Part shown: positions 34,109 to 43,610 of the stretch, piece after piece
Position numbering within the stretch: the stretch's first letter is position 1
Layout: every line of letters starts with the position of its first letter
NCBI GenBank assembly: GCA_018371855.1
Contig: JAHAKD010000001.1
Span: 310,001 to 374,000 of the forward strand
Length of the DNA: 64,000 nt
Origin: Clostridium sp.
GTDB taxonomy: Bacteria > Bacillota > Clostridia > TANB77 > CAG-508
Reading direction: 5' to 3'
Notes under the pieces: generated by a model
Told to the model about the DNA's origin: nothing
Databases searched by the model: none
The model's input: the letters and a program-made list of their open reading frames with translations, nothing else
Position numbers and translations under genes: made by a program

Positions 34109-36064
34109 TTATACTAAATCTTGCAATTCCTTAATTTTATCTCTTAATTCTGCAGCCTTTTCAAATTCCATTTTAGAAGCACATTTAAGCATTTCATCTG
34201 TTAATTTAGTAATTATTTCTTCTATATTTTGTTCTTCTTTTATGTCATATTCAGTAGAAACATCTTCTAGTACAGTAGCTTTTATCGTATCTCTTACAGA
34301 TTTATTTATAGTTTGTGGCGTAATTCCATGTTCTTTATTATATTTCATTTGAATTTCACGTCTTCTATTAGTTTCGCTTATAGCTTTTTCCATAGAATCG
34401 GTTAATTCATCGGCATACATTATTACCTTTCCATTTGTGTTTCTTGCTGCACGTCCTATTGTTTGAATTAATGAACGTTCTGAACGTAAAAATCCTTCTT
34501 TATCTGCATCTAAAATTGCAACTAAAGAAACTTCTGGAATATCCAAACCTTCTCTTAATAAATTTATTCCTACTAAAACATCAAATTCTCCTAAACGAAG
34601 ATTTCTTATAATTTCCATTCTTTCTAATGCTTTAATATCTGAATGCATATAGTTTACTTTTATATCTACATTCTTTAAATAATCAGTTAAATCTTCTGCC
34701 ATTTTCTTTGTCAAAGTTGTAACCAAGACTCTTTCATTTCTCTCTGTTCTTTCTCTTATCTGCTCTATTAAATCATCAATTTGGTTTTCAATTGGTTTTA
34801 CCTCTATTTTTGGATCAAGTAAACCTGTTGGTCTTATAATTTGTTCTACAACATTGTCTTTACTATGTTCTTTTTCGTAGTCTGCAGGCGTTGCACTTAC
34901 AAATACCACCTGATTTATTCTTTCTTCAAATTCTTTAAAAGTTAATGGTCTATTATCATAAGCAGAAGGTAATCTGAATCCATAATTTACTAAAGAGTCT
35001 TTCCTTGCTTTATCCCCATTATACATCGCTCTTACTTGTGGTATAGTGGCATGTGATTCATCTATTAGTAATAAAAAGTCTTTAGGGAAATAATCAAATA
35101 ATGTAAATGGTGGACTCCCTGTTTTCCTTCCGCTAATATGTCTTGAATAATTTTCTATTCCTTGGCAAAATCCCGTTTCTTTCATCATTTCTATATCAAA
35201 ATTTGTTCTTTCTTCTATTCTTTGTGCTTCTATTAATTTGCCTTGATCTTTAAAAAATTTAATTCGTTCCTCTAGTTCTTCTTCTATTGTTCCAATTGCT
35301 CTATCCATTTTTTCTTTTGTTGTAACATAATGTGAATTTGGGAAAATCATTACATGATTTCTTGTTCCAATTGCTTTTCCTGTTAATGGATTTATCTCTG
35401 AAATTTTTTCTATCTCATCACCCCAAAATTCCACTCTAATTGCACTTTCGCTTTGGTCTGAGGGATAAATTTCTACAATATCACCTTTTGCTCTAAAAGT
35501 TCCTCTTTTAAAATCTATTTCATTTCTTGTATATTGCATTTTTATTAATTTCTTAAGCACTTCATCTCTTGATTTTTGCATTCCTGGTCTTAATGATATA
35601 ATCATATTCTCGTAATCTATTGGATCTCCTAATCCATATATACATGACACAGATGAAACTATTATTACATCTTTACTTTCAAATAAACTAGCTGTTGCAG
35701 AATGGCGCAATTTATCTATTTCGTCATTTATAGAAGCATCTTTTTCTATATAAGTATCAGAGCTTGGAATATAACTTTCTGGTTGATAATAATCATAATA
35801 CGAAACAAAATATTCAACATGATTTTCCGGGAAAAATTCTTTAAATTCTGAATATAATTGTCCTGCAAGTGTTTTATTATGTGCTAAAACCAATGTTGGT
35901 TTTTGTACACTTTGAATTATATTGGCCATTGTAAATGTTTTTCCTGAACCAGTAACTCCAAGTAAAGTTTGAAATTTCTTTCCTTGTTTTATTCCATTAC
36001 TTAAATATTCAATTGCCTGTGGTTGGTCTCCTGTTGGCTTATACTCTGAATGTAATTTGAACAT
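34109..36064 (-). CDS. uvrB: Excinuclease ABC subunit B
   Basis: UvrB verifies damage brought by UvrA and loads UvrC. The 651-residue protein has helicase motif I (LLGVTGSGKTFTMA), the beta-hairpin (YYDYYQPESYIPSSDTYIEK), DEAH-like LIDESHA, VSATP, the motif QTIGRAARN, and the C-terminal UvrC-binding UVR helix (MLKCASKMEFEKAAELRDKI). AGGAGG precedes the ATG. In many bacteria uvrB and uvrA are neighbours in one operon; here one unrelated gene and terminators separate them. Confidence 0.98.
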   Translation of the reverse strand: MFKLHSEYKPTGDQPQAIEYLSNGIKQGKKFQTLLGVTGSGKTFTMANIIQSVQKPTLVLAHNKTLAGQLYSEFKEFFPENHVEYFVSYYDYYQPESYIPSSDTYIEKDASINDEIDKLRHSATASLFESKDVIIVSSVSCIYGLGDPIDYENMIISLRPGMQKSRDEVLKKLIKMQYTRNEIDFKRGTFRAKGDIVEIYPSDQSESAIRVEFWGDEIEKISEINPLTGKAIGTRNHVMIFPNSHYVTTKEKMDRAIGTIEEELEERIKFFKDQGKLIEAQRIEERTNFDIEMMKETGFCQGIENYSRHISGRKTGSPPFTLFDYFPKDFLLLIDESHATIPQVRAMYNGDKARKDSLVNYGFRLPSAYDNRPLTFKEFEERINQVVFVSATPADYEKEHSKDNVVEQIIRPTGLLDPKIEVKPIENQIDDLIEQIRERTERNERVLVTTLTKKMAEDLTDYLKNVDIKVNYMHSDIKALERMEIIRNLRLGEFDVLVGINLLREGLDIPEVSLVAILDADKEGFLRSERSLIQTIGRAARNTNGKVIMYADELTDSMEKAISETNRRREIQMKYNKEHGITPQTINKSVRDTIKATVLEDVSTEYDIKEEQNIEEIITKLTDEMLKCASKMEFEKAAELRDKIKELQDLV

Positions 36065-36268
36065 ATTTGCCTCCTATTTTTTTATTTATAATTAATATCA
36101 TCCTTTATTTTCCCAGTTTTCCCTAAAAATTATAGCATATGCAATATAAAAAGACAAGATAAGTGCAAATCTCTCCAAAACTATCTACTATCATTTTTAT
36201 CTTTGTATTATATTATATATTATTTATACTTATTATAATTTTAGTTCTCCTCAAAAAAAATTTTTAGT

Positions 36269-36289
36269 AGCTGTCAGCTTTCGACAGCT
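36269..36289 (+). terminator. Hairpin with T-rich tail in front of the 62-residue gene
   Basis: AGCTGTC pairs with GACAGCT (7 bp, 7-base loop) and is followed by TTTTGCATTTTT on the plus strand. The only plus-strand gene nearby starts 89 bases further on, so this may be an attenuator in its leader. The rest of the 36065-36377 gap shows only AT-rich promoter-like sequence. Confidence 0.5.
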
Positions 36290-36377
36290 TTTGCATTTTT
36301 ATTAATATATACTTTTTTAAAATTATTTAATCTAATTTACTACATAAGATAATTTTAAAATTAAGGAGGATTTTCCC

Positions 36378-36566
36378 ATGTATAACAAACATTTATATTG
36401 CTTTGTAATGAGTTCAAAAACACAAATGGCCGATATTAGGCTTGATAGTGATGAAATTTCTTTTCTTAAAAAAAATGAAATTGAATATCAAAAGAAACCT
36501 GATAATATTGGTAATCTGTTTTCTGTAGATTGCTCACAACTTAAAGAAAAATTTTGTAACTGTTAA
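36378..36566 (+). CDS. Small 62-residue protein with C-terminal cysteines
   Basis: The product starts MYNKHLYCFVMSSKTQMADI and ends with DCSQLKEKFCNC. AAGGAGG is well placed before the ATG. It could be a small thiol protein; the strand-helix pattern vaguely recalls DUF3343-like carriers (weak). It is a lone plus-strand gene between minus-strand units, with a hairpin before and a terminator after. Confidence 0.55.
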   Translation: MYNKHLYCFVMSSKTQMADIRLDSDEISFLKKNEIEYQKKPDNIGNLFSVDCSQLKEKFCNC

Positions 36567-36668
36567 TTAACAATATTTATGTAGTAAATAAATAATTTTT
36601 TACAATGTAATAATTAAAACACTATCAAAATTTTTTGTTTAGTGACAAGTAATTGGCTAAAACCAATT

Positions 36669-36703
36669 AAGAACTGCATTTAGTCAAACTATATGCAGTT
36701 CTT
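36669..36703. terminator. Bidirectional terminator
   Basis: AAGAACTGCAT pairs with ATGCAGTTCTT (11 bp, 13-base loop). TTTTC follows on the plus strand and the convergent minus-strand gene ends nine bases away. Confidence 0.82.
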
Positions 36704-36711
36704 TTCTTACT

Positions 36712-37668
36712 TTAATTATTCTTTTTCTCTTTATTTCTCTTGTCTTGTATTTGGTCCATTTCTTTTTCTGTAATTAGACTCACATTATTTTCTTTTGCCC
36801 ATGCTACACATCCTTTAAGAACGGTATTTAAAAATACCCTTGGAACTTTTACAAGTTTTTGGCATGCTTCATCTGTAAATTTAACATCTGGATCTAGTCT
36901 TGAAGCAGCATATTTTACTGTATCTAGACTAATACCTTTACTTGATGGTATCGGTTCAGAAATTGGTCTTTTAAATCTTGTATACCAAAAGTTCTTATTG
37001 TCTCTATACCCATAGTCAACTGGAACTGATGGAAAGCTTCTATTATCTACTCCATTTATAATAGCATCATAATATTTTGGTTTCATTAAGATATTATTAA
37101 TTTTTAAAATAAAATGAGCTCCAAATTCACTAGTTATTCCGTTAAAGTCATGATATGGAGGTTTATATTCTTCTTGCACAGTATCATTTTGAGCATTATC
37201 TAATTCCTTTACCCATGTACATTCAAAAACTTGAAAAGCTTCCTGTATTATTTTTGGAAATTGTTCATCTGGATTTTCTCTTGCTCTTTTTCCATCAACT
37301 AATGTAAATATAGTATCTTTCATTTTTTCTTCTGTAGTTTCACCTGGATATCCGAGTCTTACAGCTTCTTTAAAATACTTTCTTTTATCTGTTATAAAAT
37401 TTATAGAGCATTTTCCAGTTCTTAAAATATTTTTACATGTATTAGAACTGTTTCGACAGCATAGTACCATTGCATAATAATCTTTTCCAGCAATATAGTA
37501 AGGAAAGCATAGTGAATATGAGCCTAAATTAGTTTGGCCATTTTCGCTTAATGTTCCTATTTCTGTTGTTGGCATAGGAAAAAAAGCAGATGTTTGATAA
37601 AAATTATCTACTATTCTTAAATCTTTAAATCCATTTAAGTCTTCTATTTTCTTTTGTTTTTCTTCCAT
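36712..37668 (-). CDS. Flavin-reductase-like protein with a PCP_red-like C-terminus
   Basis: The 318-residue protein has an FMN-binding split-barrel region in its first half (PTTEIGTLSENGQTNLGSYS, VLCCRNSSNTCKNIL, GKCSINFIT), where flavin-reductase-like proteins bind flavin. The last ~60 residues (LDPDVKFTDEACQKLVKVP, RVFLNTVLKGCVAWAKENN, VSLITEKEMD) resemble the PCP_red domain first seen in protochlorophyllide reductase subunits and common in anaerobes. This would be a flavoprotein of unknown substrate. GGGGG precedes the ATG. The genes upstream (37691 and 38300) are of unknown function and in the same direction, with gaps of 22 and 12 bases, forming an operon. Confidence 0.65.
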   Translation of the reverse strand: MEEKQKKIEDLNGFKDLRIVDNFYQTSAFFPMPTTEIGTLSENGQTNLGSYSLCFPYYIAGKDYYAMVLCCRNSSNTCKNILRTGKCSINFITDKRKYFKEAVRLGYPGETTEEKMKDTIFTLVDGKRARENPDEQFPKIIQEAFQVFECTWVKELDNAQNDTVQEEYKPPYHDFNGITSEFGAHFILKINNILMKPKYYDAIINGVDNRSFPSVPVDYGYRDNKNFWYTRFKRPISEPIPSSKGISLDTVKYAASRLDPDVKFTDEACQKLVKVPRVFLNTVLKGCVAWAKENNVSLITEKEMDQIQDKRNKEKKNN

Positions 37669-37690
37669 AATATTTTCCCCCTTATTATAA

Positions 37691-38287
37691 CTAATATCTT
37701 AATAATTCATTATCCCTGTTCAGCCAATTATCTATTGCTACAATAGTATCATGATCGCTCTTACTTTTTTGTTTTGAAGTATTAATTTGTCTAGCTAGTT
37801 TCGCTTCTTGGTCTAAAGAAATTCCTATTGCTTGATGATTTCTTATTAATATATTCTCGGTAATTTTTTGCGCATCAGTCTTAGTTATTTTTAATCTGGT
37901 AGCTGTTTTATTTACACCATCCATTCCATTTTTAGCATATGAAGCAATAAATTGTTCATCCAAACTCATTTTCATTCCTATTATTTCATTAACTTGTTCT
38001 AATATCGATATCTTATCACCATTTTCTTGTAGTTCTACATCTAAATTTGTAATATTTGCTCCTGGTATTGTTCCCTCTAAGCCTATTCCATATATAGCTT
38101 TTCCGTACATCGATTCTCTCATTACTTTTCTTTTAAGTAATGGTGGCAGATTTCTCCATTGATTTCCATTATCGTGTGCTACTATGTAAATTTTTTCATC
38201 AGCTCTTGTCAATTTATTTATAATTGCCTTATTTTCTATTCCATAATCAGAACAAAACCATAATCTATCTTTATCCTTTGTGACCAT
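37691..38287 (-). CDS. Unknown 198-residue protein
   Basis: There is no recognised domain. The N-terminal part (DRLWFCSDYGIENKAIINKL, EKIYIVAHDNGNQW) alternates strands and helices; the middle (MSLDEQFIASYAKNGMDGVN) and end (INTSKQKSKSDHDTIVAID) are helical. It has no signal peptide. GGAGG precedes the ATG. It is in an operon between the coiled-coil gene and the flavin-reductase-like gene. Nothing in the neighbours points to one role. Confidence 0.65.
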   Translation of the reverse strand: MVTKDKDRLWFCSDYGIENKAIINKLTRADEKIYIVAHDNGNQWRNLPPLLKRKVMRESMYGKAIYGIGLEGTIPGANITNLDVELQENGDKISILEQVNEIIGMKMSLDEQFIASYAKNGMDGVNKTATRLKITKTDAQKITENILIRNHQAIGISLDQEAKLARQINTSKQKSKSDHDTIVAIDNWLNRDNELLRY

Positions 38288-38299
38288 AACTACCTCCGT

Positions 38300-38851
38300 C
38301 TATCTTTTATTTTTCTCTTCTAGTAATTTTACTTTTTTATTTTTTAAAAATAATATTCTTACAAACTTAGGAATTTTATTTAACATTTCTTTTAATGAAT
38401 TACATTCTTCTTCTAGTTTTTTTATTTTTTCATCTTTGTTTGAAATTACCTCTTGATATCCAAAAATTAATTCTTTTGCTTTAGGTAATTTTAGATTTTC
38501 TTTTTGTAGCTTTAAGCAGTCTTTACTTAAATTAATATTATCTATTCTTGCTTTAAAGCCATCATTTTGTTCGTTTATAATATTAATATATTCATCAACA
38601 TCTTTTTTATATTCTTCATAAAATTCCCTATCACTAACATCATCTGCAATTTTCTGTAAAAGTTGCCATGTTTGTGGATCTATATCTTGTTCTTCTAGTG
38701 AAATATCTGGATTAATTACTATATTAGAATCAACTTGCATATTATCTTCTATATATTTTAGAGTTTCTTTTGGGATTGACTCATAATCTTCTTTTGGAAA
38801 ACAATCAATTATTAATTTAGTTTGATATAAATATTGTGGTTTTGATAGCAT
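38300..38851 (-). CDS. Coiled-coil protein of unknown function
   Basis: The 183-residue protein begins with YLYQTKLIIDCFPKEDYESI and VINPDISLEEQDI, a pattern repeated in other small clostridial proteins of unknown role. It ends in a long Lys/Glu coiled coil (about 135-180, NKDEKIKKLEEECNSLKEML). No membrane segment is seen. It is the first gene of the three-gene run to 36712; AAAGGAG precedes the ATG. Confidence 0.65.
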   Translation of the reverse strand: MLSKPQYLYQTKLIIDCFPKEDYESIPKETLKYIEDNMQVDSNIVINPDISLEEQDIDPQTWQLLQKIADDVSDREFYEEYKKDVDEYINIINEQNDGFKARIDNINLSKDCLKLQKENLKLPKAKELIFGYQEVISNKDEKIKKLEEECNSLKEMLNKIPKFVRILFLKNKKVKLLEEKNKR

Positions 38852-38984
38852 AACTTTCTCCTTTTCAGCTTTTGTAAATTTATCTCATTATTTTGATACT
38901 ACTATAATTAATAGCACAACAAATTATTTTATTCAATAAATTTTTTATAAAAAACTGTTATTCTATAAATACTTTTTTATGTAA

Positions 38985-39024
38985 AAAACCACAAGGAATA
39001 AAATGTTATTTTCCTTGTGGTTTT
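38985..39024 (-). terminator. Terminator of the V-type ATPase operon
   Basis: A 14-bp perfect stem AAAACCACAAGGAA/TTCCTTGTGGTTTT has a 12-base loop. The T-run on the minus strand lies 44 bases after the last ATPase gene. Confidence 0.9.
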
Positions 39025-39067
39025 CTAATGAATTAATTAAGATATGTATGAACTTATTATAAGCATT

Positions 39068-39676
39068 TTACGATTTTTTAATCATTTTCATCCTTGTAAA
39101 TTCTTCTCTATCTCTTTCATCCAATGTTTCTTGTATTCTTTTTTCTTGTTTCTCATAATTTGGTATAACAATATCCTTTAAAGAATTAGAACGCTTTTGT
39201 ACTTTTACTATTGAATCATTCAATCTTTTAACAGTAACTTCTATTTCTGCCAAATCTATTAAAATTTTTTTCAATTTTTGGAATTCAATAATTGCCTCAT
39301 CTAAATTTATTGTTGTTCCTAACAAACCAAACGTTAATTCTGGCTTTTCTCTCTGTTTATAATCTACTATTGGTATTTCAACACCCATTACTGTTTTGTA
39401 TTTTATATCTAATGTCTCATCAACACCTATGTTATGTGCAATACTACTTACTTTATTAATTCCAATATCAACATTTGCATTTTGCAACATATAAAAAGCT
39501 TTTTCGTATTGTTCTTTAAACTCATCTTCTATTTGTACTCTTTTTGAAATATACTTTTCTACTTCTTTCATCAAAATATACTTCTTTTTTTCCAATAATT
39601 CTTGCCCCTGCTTAGCTAATATAATTGTCTTTTTTAATTTTATTAAATTACTTTTAGTTGGAAGAATATCACTCAT
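39068..39676 (-). CDS. V-type ATPase subunit D (central stalk)
   Basis: The 202-residue protein is the coiled-coil rotor stalk of V1. The start MSDILPTKSNLIKLKKTI and the run LLEKKKYILMKEVEKYIS are the conserved N-terminal helix; the C-terminal helix contains KVQKRSNSLKDIVIPNYEKQ. It transmits rotation between the A3B3 head and the membrane ring. A longer frame starts four codons earlier, but GGAGG lies seven bases before the ATG at 39676, after the stop of subunit B. It is the last gene of the operon. Confidence 0.95.
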   Translation of the reverse strand: MSDILPTKSNLIKLKKTIILAKQGQELLEKKKYILMKEVEKYISKRVQIEDEFKEQYEKAFYMLQNANVDIGINKVSSIAHNIGVDETLDIKYKTVMGVEIPIVDYKQREKPELTFGLLGTTINLDEAIIEFQKLKKILIDLAEIEVTVKRLNDSIVKVQKRSNSLKDIVIPNYEKQEKRIQETLDERDREEFTRMKMIKKS

Positions 39677-39687
39677 TTTAACCTCCA

Positions 39688-41022
39688 TTATAATTTATTT
39701 AACTCTTCTTTTGGCAAAATATTTAATATTTCTAACGCTAAGTCTAAAGTTTGATTTATATTTCTTCTTTCGTCTGCTTCCTGTTTTAAAAAACTTTCTT
39801 CAAATTTTTCTGCAAATTTCAAATATTTTCTATCTAGTTCACCTAAATCACTTTCACCTAAAACTTTTGCCAAAGCTCTTACGTCCTGTGCCTTAGAATA
39901 TGATGCAAATATTTGATCAGATATTTTACTATGATCTTTTCGTGTATATTTTTCTCCTATTCCATCTTTCATTAATCTCGATAATGAATTTAATATATCA
40001 ACTGGAGGTGTTATTCCTTTTTGATATAAATCTCTAGATAAAACAATTTGTCCTTCTGTAATATAACCTGTTAAATCTGGAATTGGATGTGATATATCAT
40101 CATTTGGCATTGTTAATATTGGAATCTCTGTTATAGAACCTTCTTTTCCTCGTATCATTCCAGCTCTTTCATAAATAGCTGCTAAATCGCTATACAAGTA
40201 GCCTGGATATCCTTTTCTACTTGGTATTTCACCTTTTAGTGTAGAAACCTCTCTTAAACTCTCTGCATATGCAGTCATATCAGTTAAGATTACTAAAACA
40301 TGATATCCTAAGTCAAATGCTAAATATTCAGCACAAGTTAGTGTGACTTTTGGAGTTAGCAATCTTTCTATACTTGGATCATTAGAAAGATTTTGGAACA
40401 TTACTACTTTCTGCAATGTACCATTTTCCTTTAAACTGTTTTTAAAATATTCCGCTGTCTCAAATTCAGCACCCATTAAACCAAAGCAGATAGCAAATTT
40501 TTCTTCATTACCTATATTAGAATCTTTGATAATTTTATTTGCAAGTTCATTATGATTAATTCCACTTCCAGAAAATATTGGTAATTTTTGTCCCCTAATT
40601 AAAGTCATTAGACCGTCTATACTAGATATACCTGTTTCTATATAATTACGTGGATATTCTCTAGAAACCGGATTAATGCTGCTTCCATTTATATCCCTTT
40701 CTATAACTGATTCTATATTTCCTAGTCCATCTATTGGTCTACCTGTTCCATCAAATACTCTACCTAGCATATCTACAGAAAGTTTTATGCTTAAAGGCTT
40801 TCCTTTTAAAATTGTTTTAGTATCAGTTAAATTTATTCCATTTGTACCTTCATATACTTGTATAGCTGTAATATTTTCATCCATAGAGATAACATTTCCT
40901 ATTCTTGTTTCTCCATTTTTTAATATTAATTGTACTTGCTCGTCAAATGAAATATTCTTTGGCGTTTTTATATAGGCAATTGGACCATTAATTGATTCTA
41001 ATCCAATATATTGTATATTCAT
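39688..41022 (-). CDS. V-type ATPase subunit B (regulatory)
   Basis: The 444-residue protein alternates with subunit A in the V1 head and lacks the Walker A loop, as expected for B. Hallmarks are VFDGTGRPIDGLG, YIETGISSIDGLMTLIRGQK, MTAYAESLREVSTLKGEIPS, RKGYPGYLYSDLA and YEKTGM-like YERAGMIRG. The longest frame starts with GTG at 41031; the ATG at 41022, eleven bases after AAAGGG, gives the expected short N-terminus (MNIQYIGLESINGP). It overlaps no gene but starts right after subunit A. Confidence 0.96.
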   Translation of the reverse strand: MNIQYIGLESINGPIAYIKTPKNISFDEQVQLILKNGETRIGNVISMDENITAIQVYEGTNGINLTDTKTILKGKPLSIKLSVDMLGRVFDGTGRPIDGLGNIESVIERDINGSSINPVSREYPRNYIETGISSIDGLMTLIRGQKLPIFSGSGINHNELANKIIKDSNIGNEEKFAICFGLMGAEFETAEYFKNSLKENGTLQKVVMFQNLSNDPSIERLLTPKVTLTCAEYLAFDLGYHVLVILTDMTAYAESLREVSTLKGEIPSRKGYPGYLYSDLAAIYERAGMIRGKEGSITEIPILTMPNDDISHPIPDLTGYITEGQIVLSRDLYQKGITPPVDILNSLSRLMKDGIGEKYTRKDHSKISDQIFASYSKAQDVRALAKVLGESDLGELDRKYLKFAEKFEESFLKQEADERRNINQTLDLALEILNILPKEELNKL

Positions 41023-41027
41023 TAGTT

Positions 41028-42812
41028 TCACAACCCTTTCTTAAAGAAGTGTTTATATTCTTCTTCTATTTTGTTCAATTCATTTATATATTTTTCTTCT
41101 AACTCATCTATTTTTGCCATTTCTATATTTGAGACTTCACTTTTTATTTTTGAATACTCACTAAAAAAGCTTATTTGCTTTATTTTAGACATTGGCGTTC
41201 CATTTTCTATTAATTCATTCGCTAGCTCATAAATATCTATTATTACTTTCATCATTTTATATTGTTTTAATAAGGGCACATATGTGTCTATTTCTGAATT
41301 TGCATTTTGTTGCAAAAATCCTTCTCTAATACATTTACTAATTTCCAATACTAATTTTTTTGAATCTGACAATACATCTTGTCCTACAACTTTTGCAATT
41401 TCTTGTAGCTCGTTTTCTTCATTTAAAAGCTTAATTATTTTGTTTCTATATTCTAGGAAATCCTCTTCTGTATTTTTTTCATACCATTCTTCTAAATTTG
41501 TCATATATTCGCTATAACTTATCATCCAATTTATAGCTGGATAATGTCTAGAATAAGCCAAGTCCCTATCTAATCCCCAAAACACATGTACAAATCTTCT
41601 TGTGTTTTGGGTAACAGGCTCCGAGAAATCCGAACCCTGTGGTGAAACCGCTCCTATAATTGTTACAGACCCTTCTGTTTCGTTATTATTTAACGTTCTT
41701 CCTGCTCTACCATAAAATTCAGAAAGTCTTGATGGCAAATAAGAAGGATATCCTTCTTCTGCTGGCATTTCCTCTAATCTTCCTGATATTTCTCTTAGTG
41801 CCTCTGCCCATCTAGATGTTGAATCAGCCATTATGGCAACTTGATATCCCATGTCTCTATAATACTCAGCAATTGTTATACCTGTATAAATTGAGGTTTC
41901 TCTAGCTGCAACCGGCATATTAGACGTATTTGCAATTAATATAGTTCTTTCCATTAAAGGTCTACCTGTTCTTGGATCTGTAAGTTTTGGAAAATCTTCT
42001 AGTACCTCTGTCATTTCATTTCCTCTTTCTCCACATCCAATATATACAATTATGTCTGCATCACACCATTTTGCTAATTGATGTTGTAACATCGTTTTTC
42101 CCGTTCCAAAACCTCCTGGAATTGTTGCTGTGCCGCCTTTACTAATTGGAAAAATTGAGTCTATAACTCTTTGACCTGTAATAAGTGGAATATTTGCTTG
42201 TAATCTTTTCTTGTATGGTCTTTGCTTTCTTACCGCCCATCTTTGTACCATTGTAAGTTCTCGAACTTTTCCATCAGCGGTTTGAACTTTTGCAATAATA
42301 TCTTTTATAGAATATTCTCCTTCTTGTACAATTTCTAATATTTTTCCTTCTTCAATAACTGAATACATTATCTTATGTGTAATACTTTCTGTTTCCATAA
42401 CATTACCTAATATAGAATTATATATAACAGTATCTCCTATGTTTACCTTTGGAATAAAATGCCATTTTTTATTTTCATCCAAACTGCTTACTTGTATTCC
42501 TTTTGTTATAAAAGGACCTGAGTTTTGTTCTATTACTTTTAAAGGACGCTGAATTCCATCAAATACACTACCAATTAATCCTGGTCCTAAACTTAAAGTT
42601 AATGGACCACATGTACTTGTTACTTCTTCTCCTATATTCATACCCGCTGTATCTTCATAAACTTGGATTGTTGCAGCTTTTCCATCTAACTTTATAACTT
42701 CGCCCATTAGTTTATCTTTACCTATGTAGACCATATCATGCATTGCAAAATCTGCTTCGCCTGTTGCAACTATTACAGGTCCATTTATTTTAGTTACTCT
42801 CTTCTGTTCCAT
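41028..42812 (-). CDS. V-type ATPase subunit A (catalytic)
   Basis: This 594-residue catalytic subunit has the Walker A loop GGFGTGKTMLQHQL, IVYIGCGERGNEM, the STSRWAEALREISGRLEEMP region and the non-homologous insertion after ~residue 90. It either hydrolyses ATP to pump ions or makes ATP in reverse. AGGAGAAAAT precedes the ATG, which lies inside the end of subunit E (23-base overlap), so translation is coupled. It is full length for the family. Confidence 0.97.
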   Translation of the reverse strand: MEQKRVTKINGPVIVATGEADFAMHDMVYIGKDKLMGEVIKLDGKAATIQVYEDTAGMNIGEEVTSTCGPLTLSLGPGLIGSVFDGIQRPLKVIEQNSGPFITKGIQVSSLDENKKWHFIPKVNIGDTVIYNSILGNVMETESITHKIMYSVIEEGKILEIVQEGEYSIKDIIAKVQTADGKVRELTMVQRWAVRKQRPYKKRLQANIPLITGQRVIDSIFPISKGGTATIPGGFGTGKTMLQHQLAKWCDADIIVYIGCGERGNEMTEVLEDFPKLTDPRTGRPLMERTILIANTSNMPVAARETSIYTGITIAEYYRDMGYQVAIMADSTSRWAEALREISGRLEEMPAEEGYPSYLPSRLSEFYGRAGRTLNNNETEGSVTIIGAVSPQGSDFSEPVTQNTRRFVHVFWGLDRDLAYSRHYPAINWMISYSEYMTNLEEWYEKNTEEDFLEYRNKIIKLLNEENELQEIAKVVGQDVLSDSKKLVLEISKCIREGFLQQNANSEIDTYVPLLKQYKMMKVIIDIYELANELIENGTPMSKIKQISFFSEYSKIKSEVSNIEMAKIDELEEKYINELNKIEEEYKHFFKKGL

Positions 42813-43350
42813 ATATTTTCTCCTTTAAATTAGTCAAAATTGTATTGTCAACTAACATATTTTTATTTTGTAGTTTAACACCACCTATATAACTTGCATC
42901 TAAAAATTTTATTTCTCCATAAGATGAAAAGTCAAACTTGTCTTTATCTTGTTCTAATACATATATAGTTATATCGTCTTTTTCATCTAATAGTTCCATA
43001 GCTTTAAAAAACATATTAGAAAGAGATTTATTGTATTCTGATGTATTTGTAAATTCTTGTAATCTTTGTTTGCAACTTTCAAATAGCTCATTTTTTTCAC
43101 TAGTATATTCTGCTAAGGCTTTCCTTTTGTATACAATATCTATGTCCATATTTTTTTTATTATATTCTTTTTCTAGTCTTATTTTTTCTTTCTTTAATTT
43201 ATTCTCTAATTTTTGATTAAAGTTATCTACACTTTTTTCTATTTTGTTTCTTGCTTTTTCATCTAATTCTTTGGTTAAAATTTGTTTGTCTGCGTCTGAC
43301 ATCTCTAAACAAATTCTTTCGAACTTTTTTAATTTTTCTTCTATGTCCAA
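42790..43350 (-). CDS. V-type ATPase subunit E (peripheral stalk)
   Basis: The 186-residue protein has a long Lys/Glu-rich N-terminal helix (EKLKKFERICLEMSDADKQI, EKIRLEKEYNKKN) and a C-terminal globular domain (YGEIKFLDASYIGGVKLQN, then ILTNLKEKIYG), matching the E/EG stator subunit. With the H/G subunit it anchors the head to subunit I. The gene position between F and A and the length are consistent. Confidence 0.9.
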   Translation of the reverse strand: MDIEEKLKKFERICLEMSDADKQILTKELDEKARNKIEKSVDNFNQKLENKLKKEKIRLEKEYNKKNMDIDIVYKRKALAEYTSEKNELFESCKQRLQEFTNTSEYNKSLSNMFFKAMELLDEKDDITIYVLEQDKDKFDFSSYGEIKFLDASYIGGVKLQNKNMLVDNTILTNLKEKIYGTEESN

Positions 43351-43363
43351 GTTTCTACTCTCC

Positions 43364-43597
43364 TTAATCTATTCTTAGTAATAAAGGAAATTGTCCTTTT
43401 TGAATCTTTTCAAATCTTTGTGGTAATAAGTCAAATATTTCTTTACTTATTACTAAAATACCTACATCTGTGCTTTGCATTATATCTGCTAATTTTTCTT
43501 CCAGTTCATTTTTATTCTGTATTAAGTTTGTTTCCATTCCGCCTAATCTAAAACCTATTTGTTCTTCTCTCTTATTAAAAATTCCTATAATTTTCAA
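43364..43597 (-). CDS. V-type ATPase subunit F
   Basis: The 77-residue protein matches the small F subunit, a Rossmann-like protein bound to the D stalk: IIGIFNKREEQIGFRLGG at the start and DVGILVISKEIFDLLP in the middle, and PLLLRID at the end. Subunit F is usually ~100 residues, so this is a short version. It starts with TTG, 5 bases after GGAAGAG. Confidence 0.88.
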   Translation of the reverse strand: MKIIGIFNKREEQIGFRLGGMETNLIQNKNELEEKLADIMQSTDVGILVISKEIFDLLPQRFEKIQKGQFPLLLRID

Positions 43598-43610
43598 TTA
43601 AACTCTTCCT

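Noticed and set aside
32631..36240. LexA boxes in front of uvrA and uvrB
   Set aside because: GGAACGTCC in the uvrA leader belongs to the REP-like repeat and lacks the GAAC-N4-GTTC spacing; none was found before uvrB.
36378..36566. DUF3343-type sulfur carrier
   Set aside because: Only a vague strand-helix likeness; the characteristic central residues are absent.
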